Shown one piece after another: positions 50,601-58,009 of a stretch of DNA of 64,000 nucleotides. Location of the stretch: assembly GCF_030056575.1 (NCBI RefSeq), contig NZ_JASHHX010000018.1:18337-82336 (forward strand), read 5' to 3'. The position numbers and the translations under genes are program-made. The notes under the pieces were generated by a model. The model did no database searches and had not been told where the DNA came from. It saw only the letters and a list, made by a program, of their open reading frames with translations. The DNA comes from Rhodoblastus sp. 17X3. Its GTDB lineage: Bacteria; Pseudomonadota; Alphaproteobacteria; Rhizobiales; Beijerinckiaceae. Within the stretch, counting starts at the first letter, position 1; every line of letters begins with the position of its first letter.

Positions 50601-51509
50601 GTCGCCCGTCTGCTCCAGCAGATCCGTTAGCTGTTTCGTAGCGACTTCAAGCTCGCGCGAGACGGCCATATGGGCGCCGGTGAGGGCGGTCGAAATCTGG
50701 TCGGCGTTGGAGACAATGGATTCGCGCTCGCTCGAAAGCTCGTTGAGCAGCATGCGGATACGGCGCTCGTTGTCGCCATAGGTGCGCTCGAGCGAGGAGA
50801 CCTCGGCGCGGACCATGGTTTCGAGTTCGCTGGCGCGGGCCAGCGCCCGCTCGATGCCGTCGCCCATTGAGGCGACCTCGCGGCGAATCGCCTGGCTCAG
50901 CGTCACCACCTGTTCCGTGGCGATGGTTTCCGGCTCCGCGAGGCGAATCGCGACCTGCGCCATCGATCGGGCGGTATGGCGCATCTCCTGCGCGCGACGC
51001 ATCACCGAGCCCATCGAAAGGAAGAAGATGACGGGGCCGATGAGGGCGAAAGCGGAAAGCGCCGCCGTCGGGCTGAACAGCGAGCCGGCGAAAGCCGCGC
51101 CATGGCTGAAGACGAAATAGCCAATCCACAGCCCGATCCAGGCCGCGGAGGCGATGATCGCCGCCGTGAAGGAGCCGGACTCAGGGCGGGTCTGCAGGCT
51201 TTGCAGGATCTGGCCGACAGAGGGACGGTCGTCATTGGCCGGGCGGGGACCTGACGGCGGCCGCTGCGGCTCGGCCTCCCTGGCGAACTGGTTCAGCTCG
51301 TCGGACGCAACTTCGGGCAAGCGGGGCTGAGGCGTCTCAGCGGCTTCCGGGCGCTGCGCGGGCAGGTGGTAATCGATCTTGCCCGCCTCCTGTGCGTCCT
51401 CGGCGGGTTTCGAGGCTTCCTGCTCTACCGGGAGCCGAAGAGCATCCTCGATCGCCGACAACGCGGCAGCCGCGGGATCCTGAGCCTTGCTCGGTGTGGA
51501 CATGTCCAA
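44655..51509 (-). CDS. Giant coiled-coil membrane protein, Growth Pole Ring (GPR)-like
   Basis: The 2284-residue protein is the largest in the window. Residues 1-105 are acidic/Pro-rich and cytoplasmic. Two hydrophobic helices follow (about 110-140, AAIIASAAWIGLWIGYFVFS; and 150-170, FALIGPVIFFLSMG). The next roughly 1900 residues are continuous Ala/Glu/Gln-rich helix with 11-residue periodicity and few breaks. A Pro/Arg-rich linker (about 2070-2150) and a conserved-looking helical C-terminal domain (about 2175-2284) end it. Length, paired N-terminal helices and apolipoprotein-like helix match the Agrobacterium GPR protein, a ring scaffold at the growing pole. The identification rests on architecture and memory, not alignment. 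It is divergent from an Hpt gene. Confidence 0.85.
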   Translation of the reverse strand: MDMSTPSKAQDPAAAALSAIEDALRLPVEQEASKPAEDAQEAGKIDYHLPAQRPEAAETPQPRLPEVASDELNQFAREAEPQRPPSGPRPANDDRPSVGQILQSLQTRPESGSFTAAIIASAAWIGLWIGYFVFSHGAAFAGSLFSPTAALSAFALIGPVIFFLSMGSVMRRAQEMRHTARSMAQVAIRLAEPETIATEQVVTLSQAIRREVASMGDGIERALARASELETMVRAEVSSLERTYGDNERRIRMLLNELSSERESIVSNADQISTALTGAHMAVSRELEVATKQLTDLLEQTGDRIAKSIEDKGGVVEQTFSNSGDALLRQLEERAQNLLERFNESSEQTSRVIEERAEKFDGDLRGFAASFLEQTQMRSDLLSQTLGEAGARLGETIGQRSDELAARLADHAERLHDLVAVQGPAFQQSLTATGAQLREKLSEQTAEAEALFGSLGETFSHTLQTHRHRSAEEFSAAASAAIEELTARAEAFRLHVGETAQRTIDDFGANVSAIGEAYAHVSAKTAEDVAGQAETLRESFGQAANETLVAFAGHTEAFNEQFARVASEAIEAIGGHTIDLRDTVDQATRGTLAAIGEKTDNLQQQFETLAGSAIERLESQSIRIETALNQNVDRLEKTVGMTTQETLAALNGHSDAFQEQFAQTAQTTIEAIAAQGERLEHAVAAATQDQLSGLVGHTESFEVRFGETAREARDAIVAHSERLERGVIAATETHLAALLGHTDDLEQRLAGSTQHALDAIASQVERLDHSVVTATEAPLAALVSHTEAFEQRFGEATQHTVEALAEQAERLEKSVAAATETPLAALLGHTEAFEQRFGEAALQTVEALAAHTERLEQSVAAATETPLAALLSHTEAFEQRFGEAAQHAVEALAAHSEQLEKSVIAATETPLAALLSHTEAFEQRFGEAAQHTVEALAAHTEQFEKSVAAATEVPLAALLSHTEAFEQRFGEAAQHTVEALAAHTERLETSVAAATDVPLAALLSHTEAFEQRFGETALQTVEALAAHTERLEKSVAAATEMPLAALANQTEAFEQRVEQSAQKAIDAVAAQSERLEKGVASATESQLAALTHHAESFQDHFSQVSANATKLAEERTQALREALADVSHAVGETLSQNVADTQARFQAAADSTLNALLAQTATVDRNFAATASQTAESIARRVADTQKGFAQVAAEAVAAIGMHGDRVAETLAERLDAFEQVLLRGGEEASGSLGHHASRMSQEIASHLESFEARMASGVADTQTRLTDHAERLKADFVAQFAALDQLMRSGGEGSAEHIKAQTESLRAMLEETLGSFDKTIEEAGGAATARIGEQSETLSAAIASRLAGIEMAINIHGAQLESRLGRRAEETAGLLQQQLDKFENRTTDKTEDVVRIMDDLIVKAETSLGARSRQLNDALAGRAIDIAKVLGEGGREVGRALDSKARELDEIILARSTALTEELSAKAAEIDATLGGRADEIAASLGGHIDFFEKNVVARLGEVGEEISAKAAEIDATLGGRADDIAANLGGHIEFFEKNIVARLGEVGEGIAAKAAEIDASLGGRADQITANLGGHVAFFEKNVIARLGEFGEEISGKAREIDEIILLRSNAVTEELSAKAERIDATLGSRASEITANLGGHIDQFEQKVVARLGEVGTELDRRIGEIEQTVDGRGRALSDELRLRTTELHEWYDARGLKLVDLLTARGGEVVSQIVAFSESAVGALAGRSNDLIETLGQRQAEMSGVLDEANRRMKQDVGGLIANMTETHRALLATIDNAESGLQRVETALAPKIDALGGSVETLHGEVDRLDAVARQTGEGVAESARAVQEQTQTLQASLREMSAVGAQIDRVFSARMQEMARSQNLIEESVQLRLAELAKSQEDVDAGLEARLHGLQALYEEAQRRQSEYEARLEAFSGTIARTLAQAEDRAREVGAFLSDAASSTAGVLTSQHDELRQSAARERERTVAELTAAYEQTLAQMNELFQHSSERYKGVSQELRAMTSEIQRELEATRQELRRGAVDLPRETGEQAAAMRRVVADQMKALNELTELVTRSGRAYDVAEPAEPVRQEVVRHEPPARVEPRAQAPAPQREPAPRRESWNEPARETPRFDLRPPAPRPTAPVATPAPAPAPARTKEQRGGWMSDLLARASVDEPAPSRSAAAPGESLDSLSAEIARVVDENALITAWDRFRRGDRTAFSRRLYTAQGQKTFEDVRQRYAEDNDFRLTVDRYLQEFERLLGEVSRDDRDGLLTRSYLASETGKVYSLLAHASGRLG
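46520..47125 (-). repeat. 44-residue (132-base) repeats, array B of the GPR-like gene
   Basis: Three adjacent 132-base units encode SAKAAEIDATLGGRADEIAA-type segments of 44 residues (about residues 1461-1590). A 22-residue half-unit (SGKAREIDEIILLRSNAVTE plus EL) follows, and then a fourth, more divergent unit. Units of 44 and 22 residues are four and two hendecads. Positions 46737, 46869 and 47001 mark equivalent points of three copies, exactly 132 bases apart. Confidence 0.88.
48350..49406 (-). repeat. Eight near-identical 132-base tandem repeats, array A of the GPR-like gene
   Basis: Equivalent positions recur at 48481, 48613, 48745, 48877, 49009, 49141 and 49273, each exactly 132 bases apart. 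Each unit encodes 44 residues of the type LAALLSHTEAFEQRFGEAAQ followed by HTVEALAAHTERLEKSVAAA and TETP. Copies in the middle of the array are very similar at DNA level. The outer copies diverge. The array covers about residues 701-1053 of the protein. Confidence 0.92.
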
Positions 51510-51854
51510 TCGCCCTTAAAACTAACCAGAACGGACGCGACGCCTTGAGCGCGCCAGCGCACAGTCAAAGCCCGCAATGAGCGGAAGTTAACCAAGTCTC
51601 ACTCTACGCTCGCGCGATTGCGATGGAAACGGGCGCCCCCCAGGCTTTTGACAACGTCGTTAACGGACCTTTCACCATAAATCCAGAAACAAGCCAAACC
51701 GCCTGCAAAATAAGGGTTTGGTGAATCTTATCATTGCAGGCTGGCTTTCAATTCATTCTGCGTTTTCGTTCCCTGCGGCCGCCATTGCGCGGCCGGGGCC
51801 GGAAGCGGCAAGCGGCGGATCCGCATCCTGCGCGCAAGATTTCGGGAGAATCAC
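51510..51854. promoter_or_regulatory. Shared divergent control region of the GPR-like and Hpt genes
   Basis: This 345-base spacer must hold both promoters. Two GTTAAC hexamers lie at 51587-51592 and 51659-51664; they resemble CtrA half-sites (TTAAC) but are not in the paired consensus. GAATC, a CcrM-type GANTC site, occurs near 51723 and again near 51848. No ORF or terminator was seen. Cell-cycle control is a hypothesis. Confidence 0.35.
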
Positions 51855-52244
51855 ATGGGTTTCACGGCGCATGAGGTCAACGGCCAGCATTCCGCAATGG
51901 AGTTGGGCGCGCGTGTGCAAAAGGCTTCGCCGATCGATCTCGTGCATCTGGCGCGCCAGACCATGGGCGACCGCGAGCTGGAAAAGGAATTGCTCGCCTT
52001 GTTCGACCGCCAGGCCGCCCAGATCGCGGATCGGCTGCGCCATGTCGAAAACGGGACGGCGAGCGCCGATCTCGCGCATAAGCTCAAAGGCTCGGCCCGC
52101 GCGGTCGGCGCAGGCGCTGTCGCCGCCGCCGCCGAAAATTACGAACATGGCGCGCGCGCCGGCTTGCTGCGCCAGGCTGACGCCGATCGGCTCGTCTCCG
52201 CTGTCGCCGAAGCGCGGGACTTCCTGCAGGAACTCGCCGCCTAG
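51855..52244 (+). CDS. Single-domain Hpt histidine phosphotransfer protein
   Basis: The 129-residue all-helical protein has the Hpt signature LAHKLKGSARAVGA, with the phosphorylatable His at residue 75 and the following Lys/Gly pattern. It has no kinase or receiver domain and no leader. Hpt proteins relay phosphate between hybrid kinases and response regulators. It is divergent from the GPR-like gene, which hints at a role in polarity or cell-cycle signalling, but no partner kinase is in the window. Its last four bases overlap the convergent hydrolase gene. Confidence 0.88.
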   Translation: MGFTAHEVNGQHSAMELGARVQKASPIDLVHLARQTMGDRELEKELLALFDRQAAQIADRLRHVENGTASADLAHKLKGSARAVGAGAVAAAAENYEHGARAGLLRQADADRLVSAVAEARDFLQELAA

Positions 52245-53026
52245 GACAAAAATTCGCTCACAGCCGCCAGAAACTCGTCCCGCGCCTCGACGCAGGAGAG
52301 ATGCGCCGCGCGGAGGCGCAGGAGACGCGCGCCGGGCAGGGTCCGCGCCAGCGCCTCGCCGAGTTGCGGCGGAGTTGAAGCGTCGCTTTCACCGACGATC
52401 ACCAGAACGGGGCGCTGCGGCGCGGCGCGGATCGCGTCGCGCAAATCGGTATCGCGCAAGGCGGAGCAGCAGGCCACATAGCCGACGCGGGGCGCGGCGC
52501 GGAGGAGGTTTTCAATCTCTTCGAATTTCTGCGGCTGCGCCGCGCGGAAGGCTGCCGTCAGCCAGCGCTGGACCACGACAGGCGCGAGGGCGGACATGCC
52601 GCCGCTGCGCGCCATGCGAATGCGGCCGTTCCATCCTTCAGGATTGGGAAAGACATAGGCCGTATTGGCGAGCACGACCTTGTCCAGCCGTCCGGCCGCG
52701 TGGATCATCAGCCATTGGCCAATGGCGCCGCTCATCGACAAGCCGATGAAATGCGCTTTTGCGATTTCCAGCCGGTCCAGCAAGGCGACGACATCGCGGC
52801 CGAGATCGCCAAGGCTGTAGGGCCCGGGCGGTACGTCCGATCCCCCATGCCCGCGCGCGTCGAAGCGCAAGACGAAGTATTTTTGCGCGAGAACGGGCGC
52901 GATATCGTCCCAGATTGTCAGGTCGCCGCCGAGCGGATGGGCGAGCACCACCACGGGAGCGCCGCGCGCGCCTTCGGTCACGACATTGAGCGACAGCGCC
53001 CCGATATTCACTTTAGGCATCGGCAA
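52241..53026 (-). CDS. Alpha/beta hydrolase, 3-oxoadipate enol-lactonase (PcaD)-like
   Basis: The 261-residue cytoplasmic hydrolase has HPLGGDLTIWDDIAPVL (oxyanion region), FDARGHGGSD, and the nucleophile elbow GLSMSGAIGQWL. The acid is in VIVGESDASTPP and the catalytic His in RAAHLSCVEA. This pattern is that of PcaD, which opens 3-oxoadipate enol-lactone in aromatic degradation. No other pca genes are nearby, so the true substrate may differ. It lies 18 bases downstream of radC on the same strand, probably in a map-radC-hydrolase operon. Confidence 0.78.
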   Translation of the reverse strand: MPMPKVNIGALSLNVVTEGARGAPVVVLAHPLGGDLTIWDDIAPVLAQKYFVLRFDARGHGGSDVPPGPYSLGDLGRDVVALLDRLEIAKAHFIGLSMSGAIGQWLMIHAAGRLDKVVLANTAYVFPNPEGWNGRIRMARSGGMSALAPVVVQRWLTAAFRAAQPQKFEEIENLLRAAPRVGYVACCSALRDTDLRDAIRAAPQRPVLVIVGESDASTPPQLGEALARTLPGARLLRLRAAHLSCVEARDEFLAAVSEFLS

Positions 53027-53044
53027 AATCCTCAGATCAGCTGC

Positions 53045-53737
53045 TCAGATCAATTTCATGGCGCGCATCGAGCAATGGCCGTTGCGCCCGATGATCAGAT
53101 GGTCGTGCAGCTTGACGCCCAGCGGCTTGGCGAGCGAGGCGATGGTTTCGGTCATGGTCACGTCGGCGGTCGAGGGAGTTGGATCGCCCGAGGGGTGATT
53201 GTGGACGAGAATGAGCGCGCTGGCGTTCAGCTCCAGGGCGCGGCGGATCACTTCGCGGGGATAGACCGGCGTGTGGTCCACGGTTCCGCGCCCCTGCACC
53301 TCGTCGGCGACCAGTCCATTCTTCTTGTCGAGGAACAGGACCCGAAATTCCTCCGTCTCCCGAAAAGCCATCGCGCCGCGGCAATAGTCCAGCACCTGCG
53401 CGAAGGAGCCGAGTTCAAGCCTTCTCCGCATGGATTGCTTGGCGAGCAACAGCGCCGCCGCCTCGACGATCTTCAGCTCCGTCACCACGGCATCGCCGAC
53501 ATATTCGACTTCCTTGAGCCGCGCCGGGGCCGCCGCGATCACTTCGGCGAAGGAGCCGAAGCGTTGCAGCAGCTTTTTGGCGATCGGCTTGACGTCGCGG
53601 CGCGGAATGGCCCGGAACAGCAGAAGCTCCAGCACTTCATAATCATGCAGGCCGTCGGGGCCGCCCTTCAGGAAGCGCTCGCGCAGCCGTTCGCGATGGC
53701 CGGAGTTGAGCGAGTCCTTCGTCGGCTGCTGGTCCAA
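53045..53737 (-). CDS. radC: RadC family JAB-domain protein
   Basis: The 230-residue protein has an N-terminal helix-hairpin-helix-like region (about 15-95; [20 protein letters not shown]) and a C-terminal MPN/JAB metal-binding domain. The metal motif is [16 protein letters not shown]. The RadC name is historical; a direct DNA repair role is doubtful and the biochemical activity is not established. It is between map and the PcaD-like gene on the same strand, an order common in Rhizobiales. Confidence 0.95.
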   Translation of the reverse strand: MDQQPTKDSLNSGHRERLRERFLKGGPDGLHDYEVLELLLFRAIPRRDVKPIAKKLLQRFGSFAEVIAAAPARLKEVEYVGDAVVTELKIVEAAALLLAKQSMRRRLELGSFAQVLDYCRGAMAFRETEEFRVLFLDKKNGLVADEVQGRGTVDHTPVYPREVIRRALELNASALILVHNHPSGDPTPSTADVTMTETIASLAKPLGVKLHDHLIIGRNGHCSMRAMKLI

Positions 53738-53764
53738 AGGCGGCTCCAGATCAGGCGGACGCGG

Positions 53765-54616
53765 TCAGGCGGAAGGAGGCGTGTAGGGCGGACAATGCAG
53801 CCCGCGCGGCGAAGCCGTGAAGATCTCGCAACCCTCCGCCGTCACCCCGATCGCATGCTCGAACTGGGCGGAGAGCGAACGGTCGCGTGTCACGGCGGTC
53901 CAACCGTCGGCGAGAATCTTCACCTGCGGCTTGCCAAGATTGATCATTGGCTCGATGGTGAAGAACATGCCTTCGCGCAGGGTCACGCCCTGGCCGCGAT
54001 GGCCGTAATGAAGAATGTTGGGCTCGTCATGGAACAGCCGCCCGAGGCCGTGACCGCAGAATTCGCGCACGACAGAACAGCGTTCTGCTTCGGCGAAGGT
54101 CTGGATCGCATGGCCGATATCGCCGGTGGTTGCGCCGGGCTTGACCACCGCGATGCCGCGCATCAGCGATTCATAGGTCACTTCGCACAGGCGCTGCGCT
54201 TTGCGCGGAACGTCGCCGATATAATACATCCGGCTGGAATCGCCGTGCCAGCCGTCGAGAATATAGGTCACGTCGATATTGACGATGTCGCCGTCGCGTA
54301 AAAGCTTCGAATCGGGAATGCCGTGGCAGACGACATGGTTGATCGAGGTGCAGATCGACTTGCGATAGCCGCGATAATCGAGCGGCGCCGGATAGGCGCC
54401 GTTGTCCATGCCGAAATCATAGGCGAGCTTGTCGAGCGCGTCCGTGGAGACGCCCGGTTGCGCGGCCTCGACCATCAGATCGAGCGCTTCCGCGGCGAGA
54501 CGGCCGGCCTTGCGCATGCCCTCGAAATCTTCGGGACCATGGATGCGGATATGGCCGGATTTTCGGCTCGGCGCGGCGTCGGCTTCGATAAAGGTCATCA
54601 GGTTCTGCGGTTCCAT
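53765..54616 (-). CDS. map: Methionine aminopeptidase type I
   Basis: The ATG at 54616 (MEPQNLMTFIEADAAPSRKS) gives 283 residues; the ATG at 54598 is an alternative. The frame upstream of 54616 is not conserved. The five metal ligands are recognisable: Asp in VNIDVTYILDGWHGDSS (two), His in REFCGHGLGRLFHDEPN, Glu in FTIEPMINLGKP, and Glu in AQFEHAIGVT. It removes the initiator Met from nascent proteins. The gene is divergent from the amidohydrolase, with about 190 bases between the starts. Confidence 0.95.
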   Translation of the reverse strand: MEPQNLMTFIEADAAPSRKSGHIRIHGPEDFEGMRKAGRLAAEALDLMVEAAQPGVSTDALDKLAYDFGMDNGAYPAPLDYRGYRKSICTSINHVVCHGIPDSKLLRDGDIVNIDVTYILDGWHGDSSRMYYIGDVPRKAQRLCEVTYESLMRGIAVVKPGATTGDIGHAIQTFAEAERCSVVREFCGHGLGRLFHDEPNILHYGHRGQGVTLREGMFFTIEPMINLGKPQVKILADGWTAVTRDRSLSAQFEHAIGVTAEGCEIFTASPRGLHCPPYTPPSA

Positions 54617-54807
54617 TCTCGACTGCGGGACCAGCCCCGCCAGCCCGCCTTGTTCCAGATTTAGCCCAAAGCGGGCGCGACGCAAGAGGCAGGGCGCTTC
54701 CATTCCCGATTCCGGGCGAGGGCCAGATTTACATTCGCCAGCCCATTTGCGACAAATTCTAGCTGGCCCGCAAGCCGGGCCGATCTTCGTCAAGGCGAGG
54801 GCAGGTC

Positions 54808-56259
54808 ATGATCCGGGTTGGAAAGAAATACCAGCGCCTGATCCATGGCTCCGGCTGCGCCTGCCATTCGCCGCAGATGGGCGATGTCACGCAAGCGCTG
54901 ACGGCCTTCAATCGCCGTGGATTCCTCGCCGGGTTGACCGCGACCGCCGCCGCCATGGGCGTGCCGGGGCCGGTGCTGGCGCAAGCTTCCGGGCGGCCAG
55001 GCCGCATGCTTTTCCGCCAGTTGCGGCTGTTCGACGGCAAGACGGATTCGCTGCGCGACAGCGCGCAGGTTCTGATTGAAGGCAATCGAATCGCTTCGGT
55101 CGATTTCGCCGGTGAGGCGCCGCCCGCAGACGCCAAAATCATCGATTGCGGCGGCCGGGTGATGACGCCCGGGCTGATCGACGCCCATTGGCACACATTG
55201 TTCGCGGCTCTGCCGCTTCAGGCCCTGCTGACCGCCGACGCGGGCTATATCTATCTCGCGGCGACCGTCGAATCGCGCAACACGCTTCTGCGCGGCTTCA
55301 CCACCGTGAGGGATCTCGGCGGTCCGGTCTTCCCCTTCAAACAGGCGATTGACGACGGCTTCGTCGTCGGGCCGCGCATCTATCCTTCCGGCCCGATGAT
55401 CACCACGACCGGCGGCCACGGCGACATGCGCGCCTTGTCCGACCTGCCGCGAATTCCCGGCGGTCCGCTCAGCGCTGTCGAGCGGACCGGCGGCGCCGCC
55501 ATAGCCGACAACATTGGCGAAGTGCAGCTTCGCGTGCGGGAGCAATTGCTGCAAGGCGCCTCGCAATTGAAGCTGGTCGCGGGCGGCGGCGTATCGTCGC
55601 CGCGCAGCCCGCTCGACATGACGACCTTCAGCGAGGCGGAGCTGCGCGCGGCAGTCGATGTGGCGCGCGACTGGAACACCTATGTCGCCGCCCACGCCTA
55701 TGCGCCCCGGACGATCAAGCGCGCCATCGCGGCGGGCGCGGCCTGTATCGAACACGCCCATCTGATGGATGAAGAGGCCGCGCAACTGATGGCGGCGAAG
55801 GGCGTCTGGCTCAGCATCCAGCCTTTCCTCAGCGAGGCGGACGTGCCGCCGATGGCGGGGCCGAGCCGCGAGAAGGCGCTCGAAGTCATCGCCGCGACGC
55901 CCCGCGCCTATGAGCTGGCGCGCAAGCATGGACTCAAGACGGCGTTCGGCTCCGATCTCCTGTTTTCCGCCGCCCTGACGCCACGCCAGGGCAAGATGCT
56001 GACGCACCTGACGCGCTGGCATTCCAATGCGGATATCCTGAAAATGGCGACATCGACCAATGCCGAGTTGCTTGCTCTGTCCGGCGAACGCAATCCCTAT
56101 CCGGGCAAGCTGGGCGTGATTGAGGCGGGGGCTTACGCCGATCTTCTGATCGTGGACGGCAATCCGCTGGAGAATATCGATCTGATCGCCACGCCGGAAA
56201 AAAGCCTGGCGCTCATCATGAAGGACGGCGCAGTGGTCAAGAACGCCCTGCCGGCCTGA
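54808..56259 (+). CDS. Tat-exported amidohydrolase, imidazolonepropionase-like
   Basis: The 483-residue protein has a twin-arginine signal in unusual position: NRRGFLAGLTATAAAMG starts near residue 35, after an N-terminal extension that includes GSGCACHSPQM. If translation began at the ATG at 54877, the signal would be more typical. The amidohydrolase fold follows: metal ligands in LIDAHWHTLF, a Lys in LKLVAGGGVSSP, His in AAHAYAPRTI and EHAHLMDEE, and an Asp in AFGSDLLFS. The end ADLLIVDGNPLENIDLI is typical of the family. The substrate is unknown; relatives hydrolyse cyclic or peptide amides. It is expected to be periplasmic. Confidence 0.88.
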   Translation: MIRVGKKYQRLIHGSGCACHSPQMGDVTQALTAFNRRGFLAGLTATAAAMGVPGPVLAQASGRPGRMLFRQLRLFDGKTDSLRDSAQVLIEGNRIASVDFAGEAPPADAKIIDCGGRVMTPGLIDAHWHTLFAALPLQALLTADAGYIYLAATVESRNTLLRGFTTVRDLGGPVFPFKQAIDDGFVVGPRIYPSGPMITTTGGHGDMRALSDLPRIPGGPLSAVERTGGAAIADNIGEVQLRVREQLLQGASQLKLVAGGGVSSPRSPLDMTTFSEAELRAAVDVARDWNTYVAAHAYAPRTIKRAIAAGAACIEHAHLMDEEAAQLMAAKGVWLSIQPFLSEADVPPMAGPSREKALEVIAATPRAYELARKHGLKTAFGSDLLFSAALTPRQGKMLTHLTRWHSNADILKMATSTNAELLALSGERNPYPGKLGVIEAGAYADLLIVDGNPLENIDLIATPEKSLALIMKDGAVVKNALPA

Positions 56260-56321
56260 GCGGTCGCAAGCTTTTGGGGAAAAGCTTGGCCCGGATTGCC
56301 GCGGCTGGTATTAACCCTGCC

Positions 56322-57185
56322 ATGCGCGCCATCCCCGCCAATGATTTGTCGCCCTTCGGCCGGCATCAGCCCTACGGCGCCCTGCGCCGCCTGCTGCATT
56401 TCACGCAGAACGCGGGAACCCATTGGCTTGGCCAGCGAGCGGCGCTGCTGGTGCGCCGTTTCGGCCTGCGCCGGCTGCGCGCCCGGCCGGTCGATGTGAC
56501 GGTCGAGACGCTCAAGGCGCGGATGCGGCTCTATCCTTTCAACAACGCCAGCGAAAAGCGCCTGCTGTTCACGCCGCAATTTTCCGACCGCGAGGAGCGC
56601 CGCTTCATCGCCGAACGCATCACGCCGGACATGACCTTCCTGGACATTGGCGCGGGTTGCGGGGCTGGCAGCCTGTTCGTCGCCCTGCGCGCCGGGCCGC
56701 GCGCCCGTGTGCTTGCGGTCGAGCCGCAACCCCTGCTTTACGAGCGGCTGGTCTATAATCTGCGTCAGAATCCCGCCGCCACGGTCAAGGCGCTCGATTG
56801 CGCCATCGCCGATGTCGAGGGGCCGGTGAAGCTGTTCTACAATCCCTTCGACCTCGCCGAGACCTCGATGCGCATCGTCAATGTCGACACCGGCGGCGGC
56901 TCCTTCAACGCTTCGGCGAAATCGCTCGCGACTTTGGCGCATGAGGAAGGCCTCACGCGCATCGACCTGATGAAGCTCGACGTCGAAGGGGCGGAAGATC
57001 TGGCGCTCGAACCCTTCCTGACCAGCGAGCCGGAATCGCTGTGGCCGCGCGCCCTGGTCATGGCTTATTCGCCCGCGAAATGGGACGTCAATCTGCTCGG
57101 CCTGCTGGAGAGCCGGGGCTATGTCCGGGTCGCGCGCACCAGGGTCTATGTGATGTATGAGCGAAAGGACAGCGGACATGAATGA
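56322..57185 (+). CDS. FkbM-family methyltransferase
   Basis: The ATG at 56322 (MRAIPANDLSPFGRHQPYGA) is used; a TTG at 56274 is possible. The 287-residue protein has SAM motif I in MTFLDIGAGCGAGSLFVAL, acidic VLAVEPQPLLYERLVYNL, and the FkbM-type IDLMKLDVEGAEDLALE. FkbM enzymes O-methylate sugars, lipids or secondary metabolites. No surrounding biosynthetic cluster points to a substrate. Its end overlaps the CinA-type gene by 8 bases, so the two are coupled. Confidence 0.87.
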   Translation: MRAIPANDLSPFGRHQPYGALRRLLHFTQNAGTHWLGQRAALLVRRFGLRRLRARPVDVTVETLKARMRLYPFNNASEKRLLFTPQFSDREERRFIAERITPDMTFLDIGAGCGAGSLFVALRAGPRARVLAVEPQPLLYERLVYNLRQNPAATVKALDCAIADVEGPVKLFYNPFDLAETSMRIVNVDTGGGSFNASAKSLATLAHEEGLTRIDLMKLDVEGAEDLALEPFLTSEPESLWPRALVMAYSPAKWDVNLLGLLESRGYVRVARTRVYVMYERKDSGHE

Positions 57186-57909
57186 CAGGCGCGTCACCGC
57201 CGCTGTGATGGTAATCGGCGACGAGATTCTCTCGGGCCGCACCCGTGATTCCAACAGCCATTACATCGCTCATTTCCTGTTGCAGATCGGCGTCGAGACC
57301 CGGGAAATCCGGGTCGTGCCCGATGTCGAGGACGAGATCGTCGCCGCGCTCAACGCCCTGCGCGCGCGTTACGATTATGTCTTCACCACCGGCGGCATTG
57401 GTCCGACCCATGACGACATCACCGCCGATGCGGTGGCGAAGGCTTTCGGAGTTGAAATTTCGGAAGATCAGCGCGCCATCGCCTTGCTGCTGGAGCGCAT
57501 CAAGCCCGAGGACCTCAACGAGGCGCGCCGCCGGATGGCGCGCATTCCGCACGGCGCGGCCCTCGTCGCCAATCCGATCTCCAAGGCGCCCGGTTTCTGG
57601 ATCGGCAATGTCATTGTGATGGCGGGCGTTCCGGCGATCATGCAGGCCATGCTCGACGACGTCGCGCCCAAGCTGGTGCAGGGCGCGCTGATCCTGTCCG
57701 AAACCATCGACGCGCCCGGCTTGCCGGAAGGCGCCTATGCCGCGGGGCTGACCGCACTCGCCAAGGCCTATCCGCAGGTGTCGATCGGCTCATACCCGTC
57801 GCTGCGCGACGGCAAATTCTTCAACCAGATCATTCTGCGCGGCCGCGATGCGCCGATGCTTGCCGAGGCCGCCGCGAAGGTGCGCGCGATGCTGACCAGG
57901 CTCGATTGA
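57178..57909 (+). CDS. CinA-type molybdopterin-binding domain protein
   Basis: The ATG at 57178 (MNDRRVTAAVMVIGDEILSG) gives 243 residues. It has the MoCF/CinA N-terminal fold with VIGDEILSGRTRDSNSHYIA, FTTGGIGPTHDDITADAVAK, and MAGVPAIMQAMLDDV. It lacks the C-terminal nicotinamide-nucleotide amidase domain, so it is the stand-alone COG1058 type, whose activity is linked to pyrophosphatase-like nucleotide cleanup. It overlaps the FkbM gene and is followed by an inverted repeat. Confidence 0.9.
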   Translation: MNDRRVTAAVMVIGDEILSGRTRDSNSHYIAHFLLQIGVETREIRVVPDVEDEIVAALNALRARYDYVFTTGGIGPTHDDITADAVAKAFGVEISEDQRAIALLLERIKPEDLNEARRRMARIPHGAALVANPISKAPGFWIGNVIVMAGVPAIMQAMLDDVAPKLVQGALILSETIDAPGLPEGAYAAGLTALAKAYPQVSIGSYPSLRDGKFFNQIILRGRDAPMLAEAAAKVRAMLTRLD

Positions 57910-57956
57910 AGGGCGGCGCGCGGTATTGGCGGCGCGGGTGCGATCCCACGAAAGAC

Positions 57957-57979
57957 GGGCGGCTGTCGTGGAGCCGCCC
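57957..57979. terminator. Hairpin between the CinA-type and sulfatase genes
   Basis: GGGCGGCT (57957-57964) pairs perfectly with AGCCGCCC (57972-57979) over a 7-base loop. It lies between convergent genes, 47 bases after the CinA-type stop. The following sequence (CGAATCTTGTTTCG) is only weakly T-rich, so termination efficiency is uncertain. Confidence 0.55.
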
Positions 57980-58009
57980 GCGAATCTTGTTTCGACTTTT
58001 GCAAAGCCC

